From positions 62,001 through 126,000 of the forward strand of contig CAILNX010000056.1 of the NCBI GenBank assembly GCA_903835685.1: a stretch of DNA of 64,000 nucleotides, written 5' to 3'. Numbering within the stretch: position 1 is the stretch's first letter; each line of letters starts with the position of its first letter. This DNA is from an uncultured delta proteobacterium. GTDB taxonomy: Bacteria > Desulfobacterota > Desulfovibrionia > Desulfovibrionales > Desulfovibrionaceae. The notes beneath the pieces were generated by a model, which was not told the origin of the DNA, ran no database searches, and saw nothing but the letters and a program-made list of their open reading frames with translations. This document shows, one piece after another, positions 10,450 to 18,305 of the stretch. The translations under genes and the position numbers were made by a program.

Positions 10450-11384
10450 GGGAACCTCGGCTCGGGCAGGCGGGGCGGGGGCGGGGGCAGGCAGGTGCGC
10501 TTCGTGCGCTCCTCTTCCCCATCCAGAAGCTCCAGGGCCAGGTCCGCAGCCCGGCGGCACAGATTCTCCCGGCGAAGCGGGGCCACGGCGGCCAGGCCCG
10601 AGGCCGCCACCCGGGCGGTCAAGTCCGGGTCGTCCAGGAGCCGGGCGCAGATGGCCACGGCCTCCTCGATGTCCCGGTAGAAAAAGAGGTCCCGGCCGTC
10701 CACGAAATCCCGGGCCAGGTCCGGGGTAAAGTCCGTGACCAGCACGGCCCCGGCGGCCATGATCTCAAAGGCCCTTAAGGTGGCCTCGCCCCGGGGCGAG
10801 CGGTTGATCCCGATGCGGCAGCGGTTCCAGAACCGGTTGTACTCGGTCCCGTAGACCCCTTCGGCCACGGTCATGCGCGGGCCGAAGCGGCCCTTGAGCG
10901 CCTCCACCACGGCCCGGCGCTCGGCGTAGAGCGGCCGATTCTCCCAGCCCGGCCGCTCGGACAAAAATCCGCAGAACCCCAGGTCGATGTCCCGCACGCA
11001 GTCCGGCAGCACAAAAGAGAATTCCGGGAGATACCCATAGGGCTGGTACTCCACGTGCACGCCCAGGGCCGAGAGCTCGGGCACGGCCGGGCCGTGGGTG
11101 GAGAGCACCCGGGCGTAGCCCTTCACGTAATGGGCCAGAAAATTGCGGCGGGTCATGTAGTCCCAGAGGATGAGCACGCGCGGCCCGCCAAAACCGTACA
11201 GAAGGCGGCGGTACAGCCCCCGGCGCGAGGCCGAGGTCTGCTCCTGCTCCACCACGGCGTGAGCCCGGCACAAATGGGCAAAAAGCTCCTCTTCCGGGTG
11301 CAGGTCGATGTTGAAAAAGGCCGCGCCAGGCAGGGGCGGCTGGTGGAAGGGGCCGAGAAACACGAGGTCCGAGAGGTCGGGCAA
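10446..11384 (-). CDS. Glycosyltransferase, CgeB/GT4-like
   Basis: A protein of about 312 aa with the late GT-B signature RAFEIMAAGAVLVTDFTPDLARDFVDGRDLFFYRDIEEAV, which matches the C-terminal donor-binding half of CgeB-type and GT4 glycosyltransferases. Upstream blocks DIDLGFCGFLSERP and YNRFWNRCRIGINRSPRGEATL also fit that family. The TTG at 11384 follows GGAGG at 4 nt and is my preferred start; the frame stays open to another TTG at 11531, but the added residues cross an AT-rich palindrome and have no ribosome site. The gene is co-oriented with the downstream partner gene and lies next to rfbBD and two Maf genes, so a role in surface or flagellar glycan assembly is likely. Confidence 0.75.
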   Translation of the reverse strand: MPDLSDLVFLGPFHQPPLPGAAFFNIDLHPEEELFAHLCRAHAVVEQEQTSASRRGLYRRLLYGFGGPRVLILWDYMTRRNFLAHYVKGYARVLSTHGPAVPELSALGVHVEYQPYGYLPEFSFVLPDCVRDIDLGFCGFLSERPGWENRPLYAERRAVVEALKGRFGPRMTVAEGVYGTEYNRFWNRCRIGINRSPRGEATLRAFEIMAAGAVLVTDFTPDLARDFVDGRDLFFYRDIEEAVAICARLLDDPDLTARVAASGLAAVAPLRRENLCRRAADLALELLDGEEERTKRTCLPPPPPRLPEPRFP

Positions 11385-11539
11385 GGGTCCTCCAGGGGCG
11401 AAAGCATCAGGACGCGATCTATTTATGTGCCTGGAATAGCCCAGGAAGTCAAAGGAGTGGATTTTGGTAGGGTCGTAGCACAAGTTGAAAACTTGGCGAA
11501 CCTGACCCTTGAAAGCCAAGGATGCCCGCAACGACCAGA

Positions 11540-11558
11540 TAATTATTTAAAATAATTA
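11540..11558. repeat. AT-only palindrome
   Basis: TAATTATTT and AAATAATTA flank a single central base in the gap between the glycosyltransferase and the first Maf gene. The sequence is entirely A/T in a GC-rich region. It could serve as promoter or operator of the glycosyltransferase gene or end the Maf transcript. Confidence 0.4.
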
Positions 11559-11608
11559 ATTTTATTCTTACTCTTCAGTCTTGGGTCTGCGCTTTCAAGG
11601 CTCGCGCC

Positions 11609-13645
11609 TCAGGCCCGGTCCCCATACCGCGCCCTGAGCTCCCGTATCTCATGCAGCCGGGCCGAAAGCAGCAGGCACAGGGACTCGCTCATGACCGCGC
11701 ACACGCTGAAATAATAGATGAAGACCCGCAGGCGCATGTCCGGGGACTCCTCCTGGAAGGCGTATTTGTTAAACCAGGGGGTGAAGAAAACCGAACCGGC
11801 CGGGACCGTGATCATGGCCCCGTCCAGGTCCTCCATGGACAGATCCCGGGCCAGGGTGAAACGCTCCACCAGATAGGTGGTGTTGTTGGCGTCAAAGATG
11901 GACAGCAGGTGCGCGCCCGGCTCGGCGCTGTGCTCGGCGCGCATCTGGGCCACGGTGTTCTCCGAGGCCCGCTTGGTGTTGCCCCAGGCGCTGAGCTGGG
12001 CCAGGATGAAGTCCTCGATGGGGGCCAGGTCGTGGGGGTCCCGGGCCAGGACAATGGCTTTGACCGCCTCCCGGGGGTCCGGGCCTTCGGGAATGGGCCA
12101 GTTCTCCTCCACCCGGATGGGACCGCCGCTTAAGATGGAGTCGGCACAGGCATTCACCACCTCGATGCCCGTGCGGCGCACCTCCTCCTTGAACCAGACC
12201 GAGGCGTCCAGGTAGTTGGGCGTGGTGTACATGGTCTTGCCCGAGGCGGCCGTGACCGGGATGAGCTGGGGGAAGCGGCCGATAAGCGGGAGGCTGGGCT
12301 GGGGACCGGCCAGGGCCAGGTCCTCGGCGCTTTTCTTGGCGTAGCCGAAGGTCCAGGGGTCGTAGGAGGCCAGTTGCCCGCCCACGATCACCGCGCGGCG
12401 GCAGCCGAGCAGCCGGGCCAGGGAAAAGGCCGCGGTGATCACCGAGGCGTGCAGGCGCAGGTCCGCCCGCTCGGGAAACAGATGGGGCAGGATGTTCCCG
12501 AAGAAAAAGGTCTTGGCAAAGGCGTCCGCGCCCAGGGGCGAGAGGCACTGGGCCACCAGCACGCACTCCTCCTGGGGCGGGATGTCCATGAGGGGACTGG
12601 CCGCGTCCAGAGAATTGTCGTTGATGATCACGAAATGCGGGGTGATCCCGGCCGCCAAAAGCGGCTTCAAGGCCCGGGACACGGCAATGACCACGGCCTT
12701 GTTCCGGTGCTTGTGGATGTAGTGCATCTTGGCGTCCATGTCCGGACCCGGAGCCACCAGCAGGGCTGTGTGCCCGGTCATGGTCCCGCGCAGATGCCGG
12801 GCGTTCCCGGCCGTCACGAAGCGGGTCAGGTTGGCGTAGAGATTGGCCAACTGGTCGTAGAACAGGTCCCGCATGATGGGCCGGATGGGCAGGCTGCGGC
12901 AGCCCCACTGGCCCTCCACCGGATAGATGCGCGCCCGGTAGTACAGAAGCTCCATCTGGAGCACGACCTCTTTGACGTACCGGGAGTACTCGGCCTCGAT
13001 CCCGTCCTGGACCAGGAACGCGGGCTGGGTCAGAGTGCGCAGGGACTGGGTCAGCTTGGCCGAAAGAAAGGGCATGAGCTCCACGGCCTCTCCTCCCACG
13101 AAAATGACCTTGGCCTGGGTCAGGCGACGCAGGTCCAGGCCCTGGCAGAATTTCTCCAGCCGCGCGTTCTCCGGCTCGAAGACCAGGACCAGGAGGTCCG
13201 TACGGGCCAAGGCCCAGGTCAGGGCCTCGGTCTGGGCCGCGCCGAGGAAAATGAACAGCCGGGTGTGTCCGGCCAGTTCGTCCAGGGACAGGCCCGGGGG
13301 CAACTCCTCGAAAATCACCTCTTCGGCCCGCTCTCCGAAAAATGGCTTGGCCACGGCCGGGGAGTTGTAGGCCCACAGGGGGGTGTGGCCGGACGGGGTA
13401 TGGCGGGCGGCCCGGAGCGCGCAAAGGGCGCGGCCCGGCTGAACGGGGCCGGCCTGGACCGAATCGGGCTGGGCGTCGTCCACGTACTGCACGGCCAGGC
13501 CCAGCTCGCGCAGGACCTCCATGCGGCCGGAAGCGACAGGAGCGGGCGGGGCGGGCGGGACCGGGATTTCCGGGATTGGATCATCGGACGCCGGGCCGTG
13601 CTGATGCTGCATATGGCCCGCCGCCTTGCTCCACAGACTCTTCAT
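11609..13645 (-). CDS. Motility accessory factor, DUF115 (Maf)
   Basis: A 678-aa protein of the DUF115/MptE-like superfamily. The core is ALLVAPGPDMDAKMHYIHKHRNKAVVIAVSRALKPLLAAGITPHFVIINDN, in which a GPS-like loop and a following Asp form the nucleotide-sugar site, followed by RRAVIVGGQLASYDPWTFGYA. In Campylobacter, Aeromonas and related bacteria Maf proteins transfer nonulosonic acids to flagellin before export. The N-terminal Pro-rich segment (about residues 20-40) is low complexity. The ATG at 13645 has GGAGC upstream. It follows a second, distinct Maf gene in the same orientation. The GQD motif of canonical Maf is replaced by GGQ here, so substrate or activity may differ. Confidence 0.85.
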   Translation of the reverse strand: MKSLWSKAAGHMQHQHGPASDDPIPEIPVPPAPPAPVASGRMEVLRELGLAVQYVDDAQPDSVQAGPVQPGRALCALRAARHTPSGHTPLWAYNSPAVAKPFFGERAEEVIFEELPPGLSLDELAGHTRLFIFLGAAQTEALTWALARTDLLVLVFEPENARLEKFCQGLDLRRLTQAKVIFVGGEAVELMPFLSAKLTQSLRTLTQPAFLVQDGIEAEYSRYVKEVVLQMELLYYRARIYPVEGQWGCRSLPIRPIMRDLFYDQLANLYANLTRFVTAGNARHLRGTMTGHTALLVAPGPDMDAKMHYIHKHRNKAVVIAVSRALKPLLAAGITPHFVIINDNSLDAASPLMDIPPQEECVLVAQCLSPLGADAFAKTFFFGNILPHLFPERADLRLHASVITAAFSLARLLGCRRAVIVGGQLASYDPWTFGYAKKSAEDLALAGPQPSLPLIGRFPQLIPVTAASGKTMYTTPNYLDASVWFKEEVRRTGIEVVNACADSILSGGPIRVEENWPIPEGPDPREAVKAIVLARDPHDLAPIEDFILAQLSAWGNTKRASENTVAQMRAEHSAEPGAHLLSIFDANNTTYLVERFTLARDLSMEDLDGAMITVPAGSVFFTPWFNKYAFQEESPDMRLRVFIYYFSVCAVMSESLCLLLSARLHEIRELRARYGDRA

Positions 13646-13674
13646 GCTCCGCTCCTCGCCCGGACCTCTGGCAG

Positions 13675-13734
13675 TCAGGCCCGGGACCGCGCCCGCGACA
13701 CCAGTTCGCGCAGAATTTCGATGATGACGACCAT
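13675..13734 (-). CDS. Possible 19-aa micro-ORF between Maf genes
   Basis: An ATG at 13734 stands 5 nt after AAAGGAG, the best Shine-Dalgarno in this operon, and opens a 19-codon frame encoding an amphipathic hydrophobic-basic peptide (MVVIIEILRELVSRARSRA). It ends 29 nt before the second Maf start. It may be a real small protein, a leader peptide that couples translation across the gap, or chance. No homologue is known to me. Confidence 0.35.
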   Translation of the reverse strand: MVVIIEILRELVSRARSRA

Positions 13735-13762
13735 GTCCGCTCCTTTGTCCCGTTGCCTGGCC

Positions 13763-15583
13763 TCAGGCCGCCATTCCCCGGCCCGAAGCCGCGCTCCGGG
13801 CCTTTCTTCCAGCCGAATTGGCCTCCACATTGGCTCCCGTATTGATCGCGGGATTGAGCAGCCGGTCCATCTGGCGCACCTTGCCGAGGACCCGCTTGCA
13901 GAGCTGCTTGAATTCCGAGAGCACCGGCCGGTCGTAGCTGGAGCGGGTGCGGGCCAGCCCGGCCAGGTCCAGGATCTCGTTGAACAGATAGGGCATGTAC
14001 AGGGGGTCCTGCTTCACGAAGAAGATGGCCTGCTCCAGGAGGTCGTGCACGGCCTTCTGGTTGGCCTCGGGCTTTTTCAAAAGCTTTTCCAGGCGCTTCT
14101 CCGCATTGCGCAGGGACACGCTCCAGGCCGCCGCGCGGACCTCGAAGCGGGGCGGGTTCTTGGGCCTGCGCGCGGCCAGCATCTCGGCCAGGAAGCGCTC
14201 CCTGGCCCCCGGAGCCGAGGCCAGCAGTCCCTTCACCTGGGCCTGCTCGAAATCCACCGGAATGGCCCCCTCGATGGGCACGCCCCCGCCGTACAGATGA
14301 TAGGTGGGGAACGGGGCCTTTTTCAGGTCGGCCTCCAGGTCGCGCTTGGAGGTGAGCATCTGGATGGTGGTGAAAATCTCCTCCCCGTGCAGGTTCTGCA
14401 TGCGGATGCCTTCGCCGTAGTTGGCGTCGGAATGGTGGCCCGAGGAGTGAGTGGCCTGGCCGGGCTTCCAGCCGAAGTCCTGGCCCACGAGCACCAGGTG
14501 GCTCACGCCCATCCAGCGCAACAGGCGGGTCAGGGTCAGGCCCACGTTGCCGCCCGCGTCCAGGACCAGCTCCCGCTCGCTCAAGAGGAAGGTGCCCACC
14601 CCGCCCTGGGTCCACAGGGGGATGGTCGGCCCGGGGTAGCGCCGGACCACCTCGGGATGGACCTTGGTGGAATAGATGAGCGGGATGTTCTTGGCCCATT
14701 CCCGGTCCAGGCGGTTGTACACGGCCATCATCTCCTCGTTGAAGTCGATGGCCACGCAGAAATGCGCCCCGCCCCCGAGCTGCTGGATGGCCGGCAGGGT
14801 TTGCAGCGCCGTGGCGTACATGGCGTACCCGGGCTGTTGCACGAGTTTCGGCCCGAATTCGGCCAGGGAGGGGCCAGCGCCCAGGATCACCCCGGCCACG
14901 CCCTGGGCCGCGTCTTTAAGGGAGTTCAAACTTCCGTCGCGCATGGCCTGCTGGAAATTCACCAGTTCGTTGCCCACCATGACGTCCTGCTTGGCCCGCA
15001 GGGTGTACATCTCCACGGTGTAGTTCTCCATCTTCTCCCGGATGATCTTGGTCCAGCGGGAGTACTCCGGCCCCATCTGGCGGCTGGGCAGGTCCTCGCG
15101 CAAGTAGATCTTGCCGAACACGAATTGCAGGTCCAGGTTGCGCACCACCTCGTCCAGGGTGGCCGGGTCGGGCACGATGAAATGCAGCTTGCGCAGGGCG
15201 AAAAATTGACGGTAGTCGGTCTGGCCCAGGCAGGCCACGAGCATGTGCGGGTTGGGCTCCAGGACCACCACCTTGTGGGTGTCCGGGGTGTTGAGCAGCA
15301 CGTGGTTGACGGCATAGCCCAGGTTGGTGCCCACGATGAAAGTGGCCCCCTTCTCGGCCCGCTCCAGCTTGTCCCAGTCCCGGTAGAGCGCGCCCGGAGG
15401 CAGGCCGTCGAACAGGCATTTGCCGTCGTCCATGCGCCAGTCCAGAAGCCCAAAGGTGTTCTTGGTCAACCGGGTCTTCAAGAGCTCCATGTCCAGGTTG
15501 GCCTGGGACAGCCACTGGTACAGCGCGAAATTATAGTCTTCCAGGGCTTCGATGTTGTCGCGCAAAAAGGGATAGGGATTCAT
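13763..15583 (-). CDS. Motility accessory factor, DUF115 (Maf), second copy
   Basis: A 606-aa Maf protein, more canonical than its neighbour. It has GVILGAGPSLAEFGPKLVQQPGYAMYATALQTLPAIQQLGG, then FCVAIDFNEE, and the diagnostic HLVLVGQDFGWKPGQATHSSGHHS block. The family is thought to glycosylate flagellin with CMP-activated nonulosonic acids in the cytoplasm. The ATG at 15583 follows AAGGAGCG; further upstream in-frame codons have no ribosome site. It is the first gene of a minus-strand set with the 19-codon frame and the 678-aa Maf. Only modest similarity between the two Mafs is visible outside the core, so they may act on different sugars or flagellins. Confidence 0.88.
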   Translation of the reverse strand: MNPYPFLRDNIEALEDYNFALYQWLSQANLDMELLKTRLTKNTFGLLDWRMDDGKCLFDGLPPGALYRDWDKLERAEKGATFIVGTNLGYAVNHVLLNTPDTHKVVVLEPNPHMLVACLGQTDYRQFFALRKLHFIVPDPATLDEVVRNLDLQFVFGKIYLREDLPSRQMGPEYSRWTKIIREKMENYTVEMYTLRAKQDVMVGNELVNFQQAMRDGSLNSLKDAAQGVAGVILGAGPSLAEFGPKLVQQPGYAMYATALQTLPAIQQLGGGAHFCVAIDFNEEMMAVYNRLDREWAKNIPLIYSTKVHPEVVRRYPGPTIPLWTQGGVGTFLLSERELVLDAGGNVGLTLTRLLRWMGVSHLVLVGQDFGWKPGQATHSSGHHSDANYGEGIRMQNLHGEEIFTTIQMLTSKRDLEADLKKAPFPTYHLYGGGVPIEGAIPVDFEQAQVKGLLASAPGARERFLAEMLAARRPKNPPRFEVRAAAWSVSLRNAEKRLEKLLKKPEANQKAVHDLLEQAIFFVKQDPLYMPYLFNEILDLAGLARTRSSYDRPVLSEFKQLCKRVLGKVRQMDRLLNPAINTGANVEANSAGRKARSAASGRGMAA

Positions 15584-15878
15584 GGACGCTCCTTGGGGGT
15601 TTGGCCGGAGGATGCAAAATCGTTGCCAAGAGCGGACAGTGGGATGGGCGGCCAATGGGATGGTCACGCTGGCCAGGGGGTGGGCCAGGGACGAAGGAGG
15701 AGACCGGGCCTTGCCAAGAGGCGAAAAAACGTCGAAAATGGCCGGGCAGGCAGGAGTTTGCGGCCCGAGACCCCGCATTCCGGTTGACGCGGGCAGGCGC
15801 ATGGGTCACTTTCACCCGTCCAGCCAGCACACGACACGCACAACGGCCGTCCCCGGGCGGCCCTTTCAGGAATACGCC

Positions 15879-18188
15879 ATGAGCCAAGCCAATCTTTTGT
15901 CCCTGGTGGGCAACACCCCCCTGGTGGAAGTCAAACGTTTGAACCCCTTCCCCAACGTGACCATCCTGGCCAAGCTCGAAGCCTTGAACCCGGGCGGGTC
16001 CATCAAGGACCGGGTGGCCCTGGCCATGATCGACCAGGCCGAAAAAAACGGGGAGCTGACCCCGGGCAAGACGGTCATCGAGGCCACCAGCGGGAACACC
16101 GGCGTGGGCCTGGCCATGGTCTGCGCCATCAAGGGCTATCCCATCACCCTGCTCATGCCCGACTCGGCCTCCGAGGAGCGCAAGCGGATCATGAGCGCGT
16201 ACGGCGCGGAGATCCGGCTCACCCCGGGCCGCATGGGCACGGACGGGGCCATCGAGGAGGCCTACCGCCTGGCCCGGGAGGAGCCCGAGAAATACGTGCT
16301 CATGGACCAGTTCAACAACCCGGCCAGCATCGAGGCCCATTATATGGGCACCGGCCTGGAGATCTGGAACCAGACCGGGGGGAAAGTGACCCACGCGGTC
16401 ATCGCCCTGGGCACCTCGGGCACGGCCATGGGCGTGACCAAGCGCTTAAAGGAAATGAACCCGGCCTGCGCGGTGGCGGCCGTGGAGCCCTACGCCGGGC
16501 ACAAGATCCAGGGACTGAAAAACATGCACGAGTCCTATCCGCCGGGCATCTTCAACCGCAAGGCCCTGGACATGATCCTGCACGTGGAGGACGAGGAGGC
16601 CTTCGAGCTGTGCCGCCGTCTGGCCCGGGAGGAAGGCATTTTCGCGGGCATGAGTTCGGGCGCGGCCCTGGGCGGGGCGCTCAAGCTGGCCGCCACCCTG
16701 GACTCCGGCCTCATCGTGGTCATTTTCGCGGACTCCGGCGAGCGCTACTTGAGCACCCCTCTGTTCGCCCCCCGCACCCAGCGTGGGGCCACGCTCCTGG
16801 ACCTGGCCACCGGGGCCAAGCAGCCCCTGACCCCGGGTGCGGCGGGCATCGGCCTGTACACCACTGGCCCGACCCTGGACACCCCGGGCGATCCGGACGC
16901 CTGGCGGCGCATCCTGCTCCTGGACGTGCTGGCCCGGCACCACCTGGCCAAGGGAGTCAAGGCCCGGGTGGTGGCCGGTCTGGCCGACTACGACGACCGG
17001 ACCCTGACCGCAGCCCGGGACCTGGGCATAAAGCGCGAAGAGTTCGCGGCCCAGGCCACCACGGAAATCCTGCGGCGGGCCACGCTCCTGGGCCTGGCCC
17101 AGGAAGTGGAGTTCCCCCGGGCCCAGGAGGCCACGGCCACGGCCCTGGAGCTCTGCCGCAAACTCCTCTCCAAGGGCCTGGCCTACGAGAAGCTGCGCTC
17201 GGTGTATTTCGACACGGACCGGGACAAGGACTACGGGGCCTTGGCCGGGGGGGACGTGAGCGCGCTCACGGCCGGGTGGACCGTGGATCTGGAGGCCTAC
17301 GCCAAGGACCATCCCCGGGATTTCACCCTGCTCAAGCGGGCGGCCCTCCAGGATTTGAAGCAGGGCGAGGTCCTGGCCACGGAATGGGGCAACGTGCGGC
17401 CGAGCTGGCTCCTCCAGCACGCGGCCCTGGCCCTGGAAAGCCTGCCGGGCAAGGGGGAGCGGCCCGGCCCGACCCTCGTCCTGGGCAACGAGGCCCACCG
17501 CTTTCCGCACCTGGAGAACCTGCGGGCCGTGTGGGCGGCCTTGGGCGTCCGGCCCCAGTGTTTCGCCACGGCCCAGCCCGTGGGACAGGAGGAGGGCCTG
17601 CCCCAGGACTTCGAGGGGCTCCTGGCCCTGGCTGGCGGCCCCCAGGGCCTGCGCATGTGGTTCCTGTCCGTGTCCCCGCACAAGCCCCTGGCCATGTCTG
17701 GCCGCAATCTGGCCATGTGGGCGGCCAACCAGCGCAAGGTCCAGGACCTGGCCGCCGCGCTCTCGCGACTGGCTGGCAAGGACGGGCAGATATCCCGGGA
17801 GATCGAACAGACCTGCTTCGACCTGCGCTCGGGCCTGGAGGCGGCCATGGAGGACGACCTCTCCCTGCACCATTTCTGGCCCGCGCTGTTCAAATTCGTG
17901 AAGCAGGCCAACGCCCGGCTGGCCGCCGGGACCATGAGCCCGGCCGAGGCCGCCGCCTGCCTGGAACGGCTCTATGCGGCGGACCAGGGTCTGGGGCTTT
18001 TGGACCACACCCGCCTGCCCCTGCCCGCCTCGGCCCTGCCCCAGGCTGCCCAGGAGGTGCTCTCGCACCGGGAGCAGGCCAGGAAAAGCAAGGATTTCGC
18101 TGCGGCCGACGCCCTGCGCCAGGAGCTGTGCGCCCTGGGCTTCCGGGTGGAAGATGCCCCGGGCGGCTGCCGCTTGTACCGGGTCTGA
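15879..18188 (+). CDS. cysK: Cysteine synthase fused to a degenerate cysteinyl-tRNA synthetase
   Basis: A 769-aa fusion. Residues 1-300 are an O-acetylserine sulfhydrylase: GNTPLVEV, PLP lysine K43 in NPGGSIKDR, substrate loop TSGNTG at 70-75, phosphate-binding GTSGTAMG and GMSSGAALG. From about residue 312 the sequence follows cysteinyl-tRNA synthetase block by block (GLYTTGPTLD for LYVCGPTVYD, LLSKGLAYE, NVRPSWLLQHAALAL for GRPGWHIECSAM, VLGNEAHRFPHLENL for GGGxDLxFPHHENE, and a C-terminal ARKSKDFAAADALRQEL helix). The HIGH and KMSKS motifs and most zinc-binding Cys/His are missing, so aminoacylation is unlikely. ATG 15879 follows AGGA at 8 nt. The tail may sense cysteine or tRNA, or organise the synthase; this is inference. 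Confidence 0.88.
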   Translation: MSQANLLSLVGNTPLVEVKRLNPFPNVTILAKLEALNPGGSIKDRVALAMIDQAEKNGELTPGKTVIEATSGNTGVGLAMVCAIKGYPITLLMPDSASEERKRIMSAYGAEIRLTPGRMGTDGAIEEAYRLAREEPEKYVLMDQFNNPASIEAHYMGTGLEIWNQTGGKVTHAVIALGTSGTAMGVTKRLKEMNPACAVAAVEPYAGHKIQGLKNMHESYPPGIFNRKALDMILHVEDEEAFELCRRLAREEGIFAGMSSGAALGGALKLAATLDSGLIVVIFADSGERYLSTPLFAPRTQRGATLLDLATGAKQPLTPGAAGIGLYTTGPTLDTPGDPDAWRRILLLDVLARHHLAKGVKARVVAGLADYDDRTLTAARDLGIKREEFAAQATTEILRRATLLGLAQEVEFPRAQEATATALELCRKLLSKGLAYEKLRSVYFDTDRDKDYGALAGGDVSALTAGWTVDLEAYAKDHPRDFTLLKRAALQDLKQGEVLATEWGNVRPSWLLQHAALALESLPGKGERPGPTLVLGNEAHRFPHLENLRAVWAALGVRPQCFATAQPVGQEEGLPQDFEGLLALAGGPQGLRMWFLSVSPHKPLAMSGRNLAMWAANQRKVQDLAAALSRLAGKDGQISREIEQTCFDLRSGLEAAMEDDLSLHHFWPALFKFVKQANARLAAGTMSPAEAAACLERLYAADQGLGLLDHTRLPLPASALPQAAQEVLSHREQARKSKDFAAADALRQELCALGFRVEDAPGGCRLYRV

Positions 18189-18305
18189 GCCGGACCGGAG
18201 CGCGCCCCCTGCGTGACCGAGGGAACCGACAGGCAAAAGAAGCTTTTTCGGCCAGAAAATGGATTATCATTGACCCCCTGAGCCGGGGCATACCTAGAGT
18301 ACGGG

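Noticed and set aside
12374-15787. A 1,137-codon open frame on the plus strand
   Set aside because: It lies opposite the two Maf genes and is an artefact of GC-rich codon bias: rich in Gly, Gln, His and Arg with no domain pattern.
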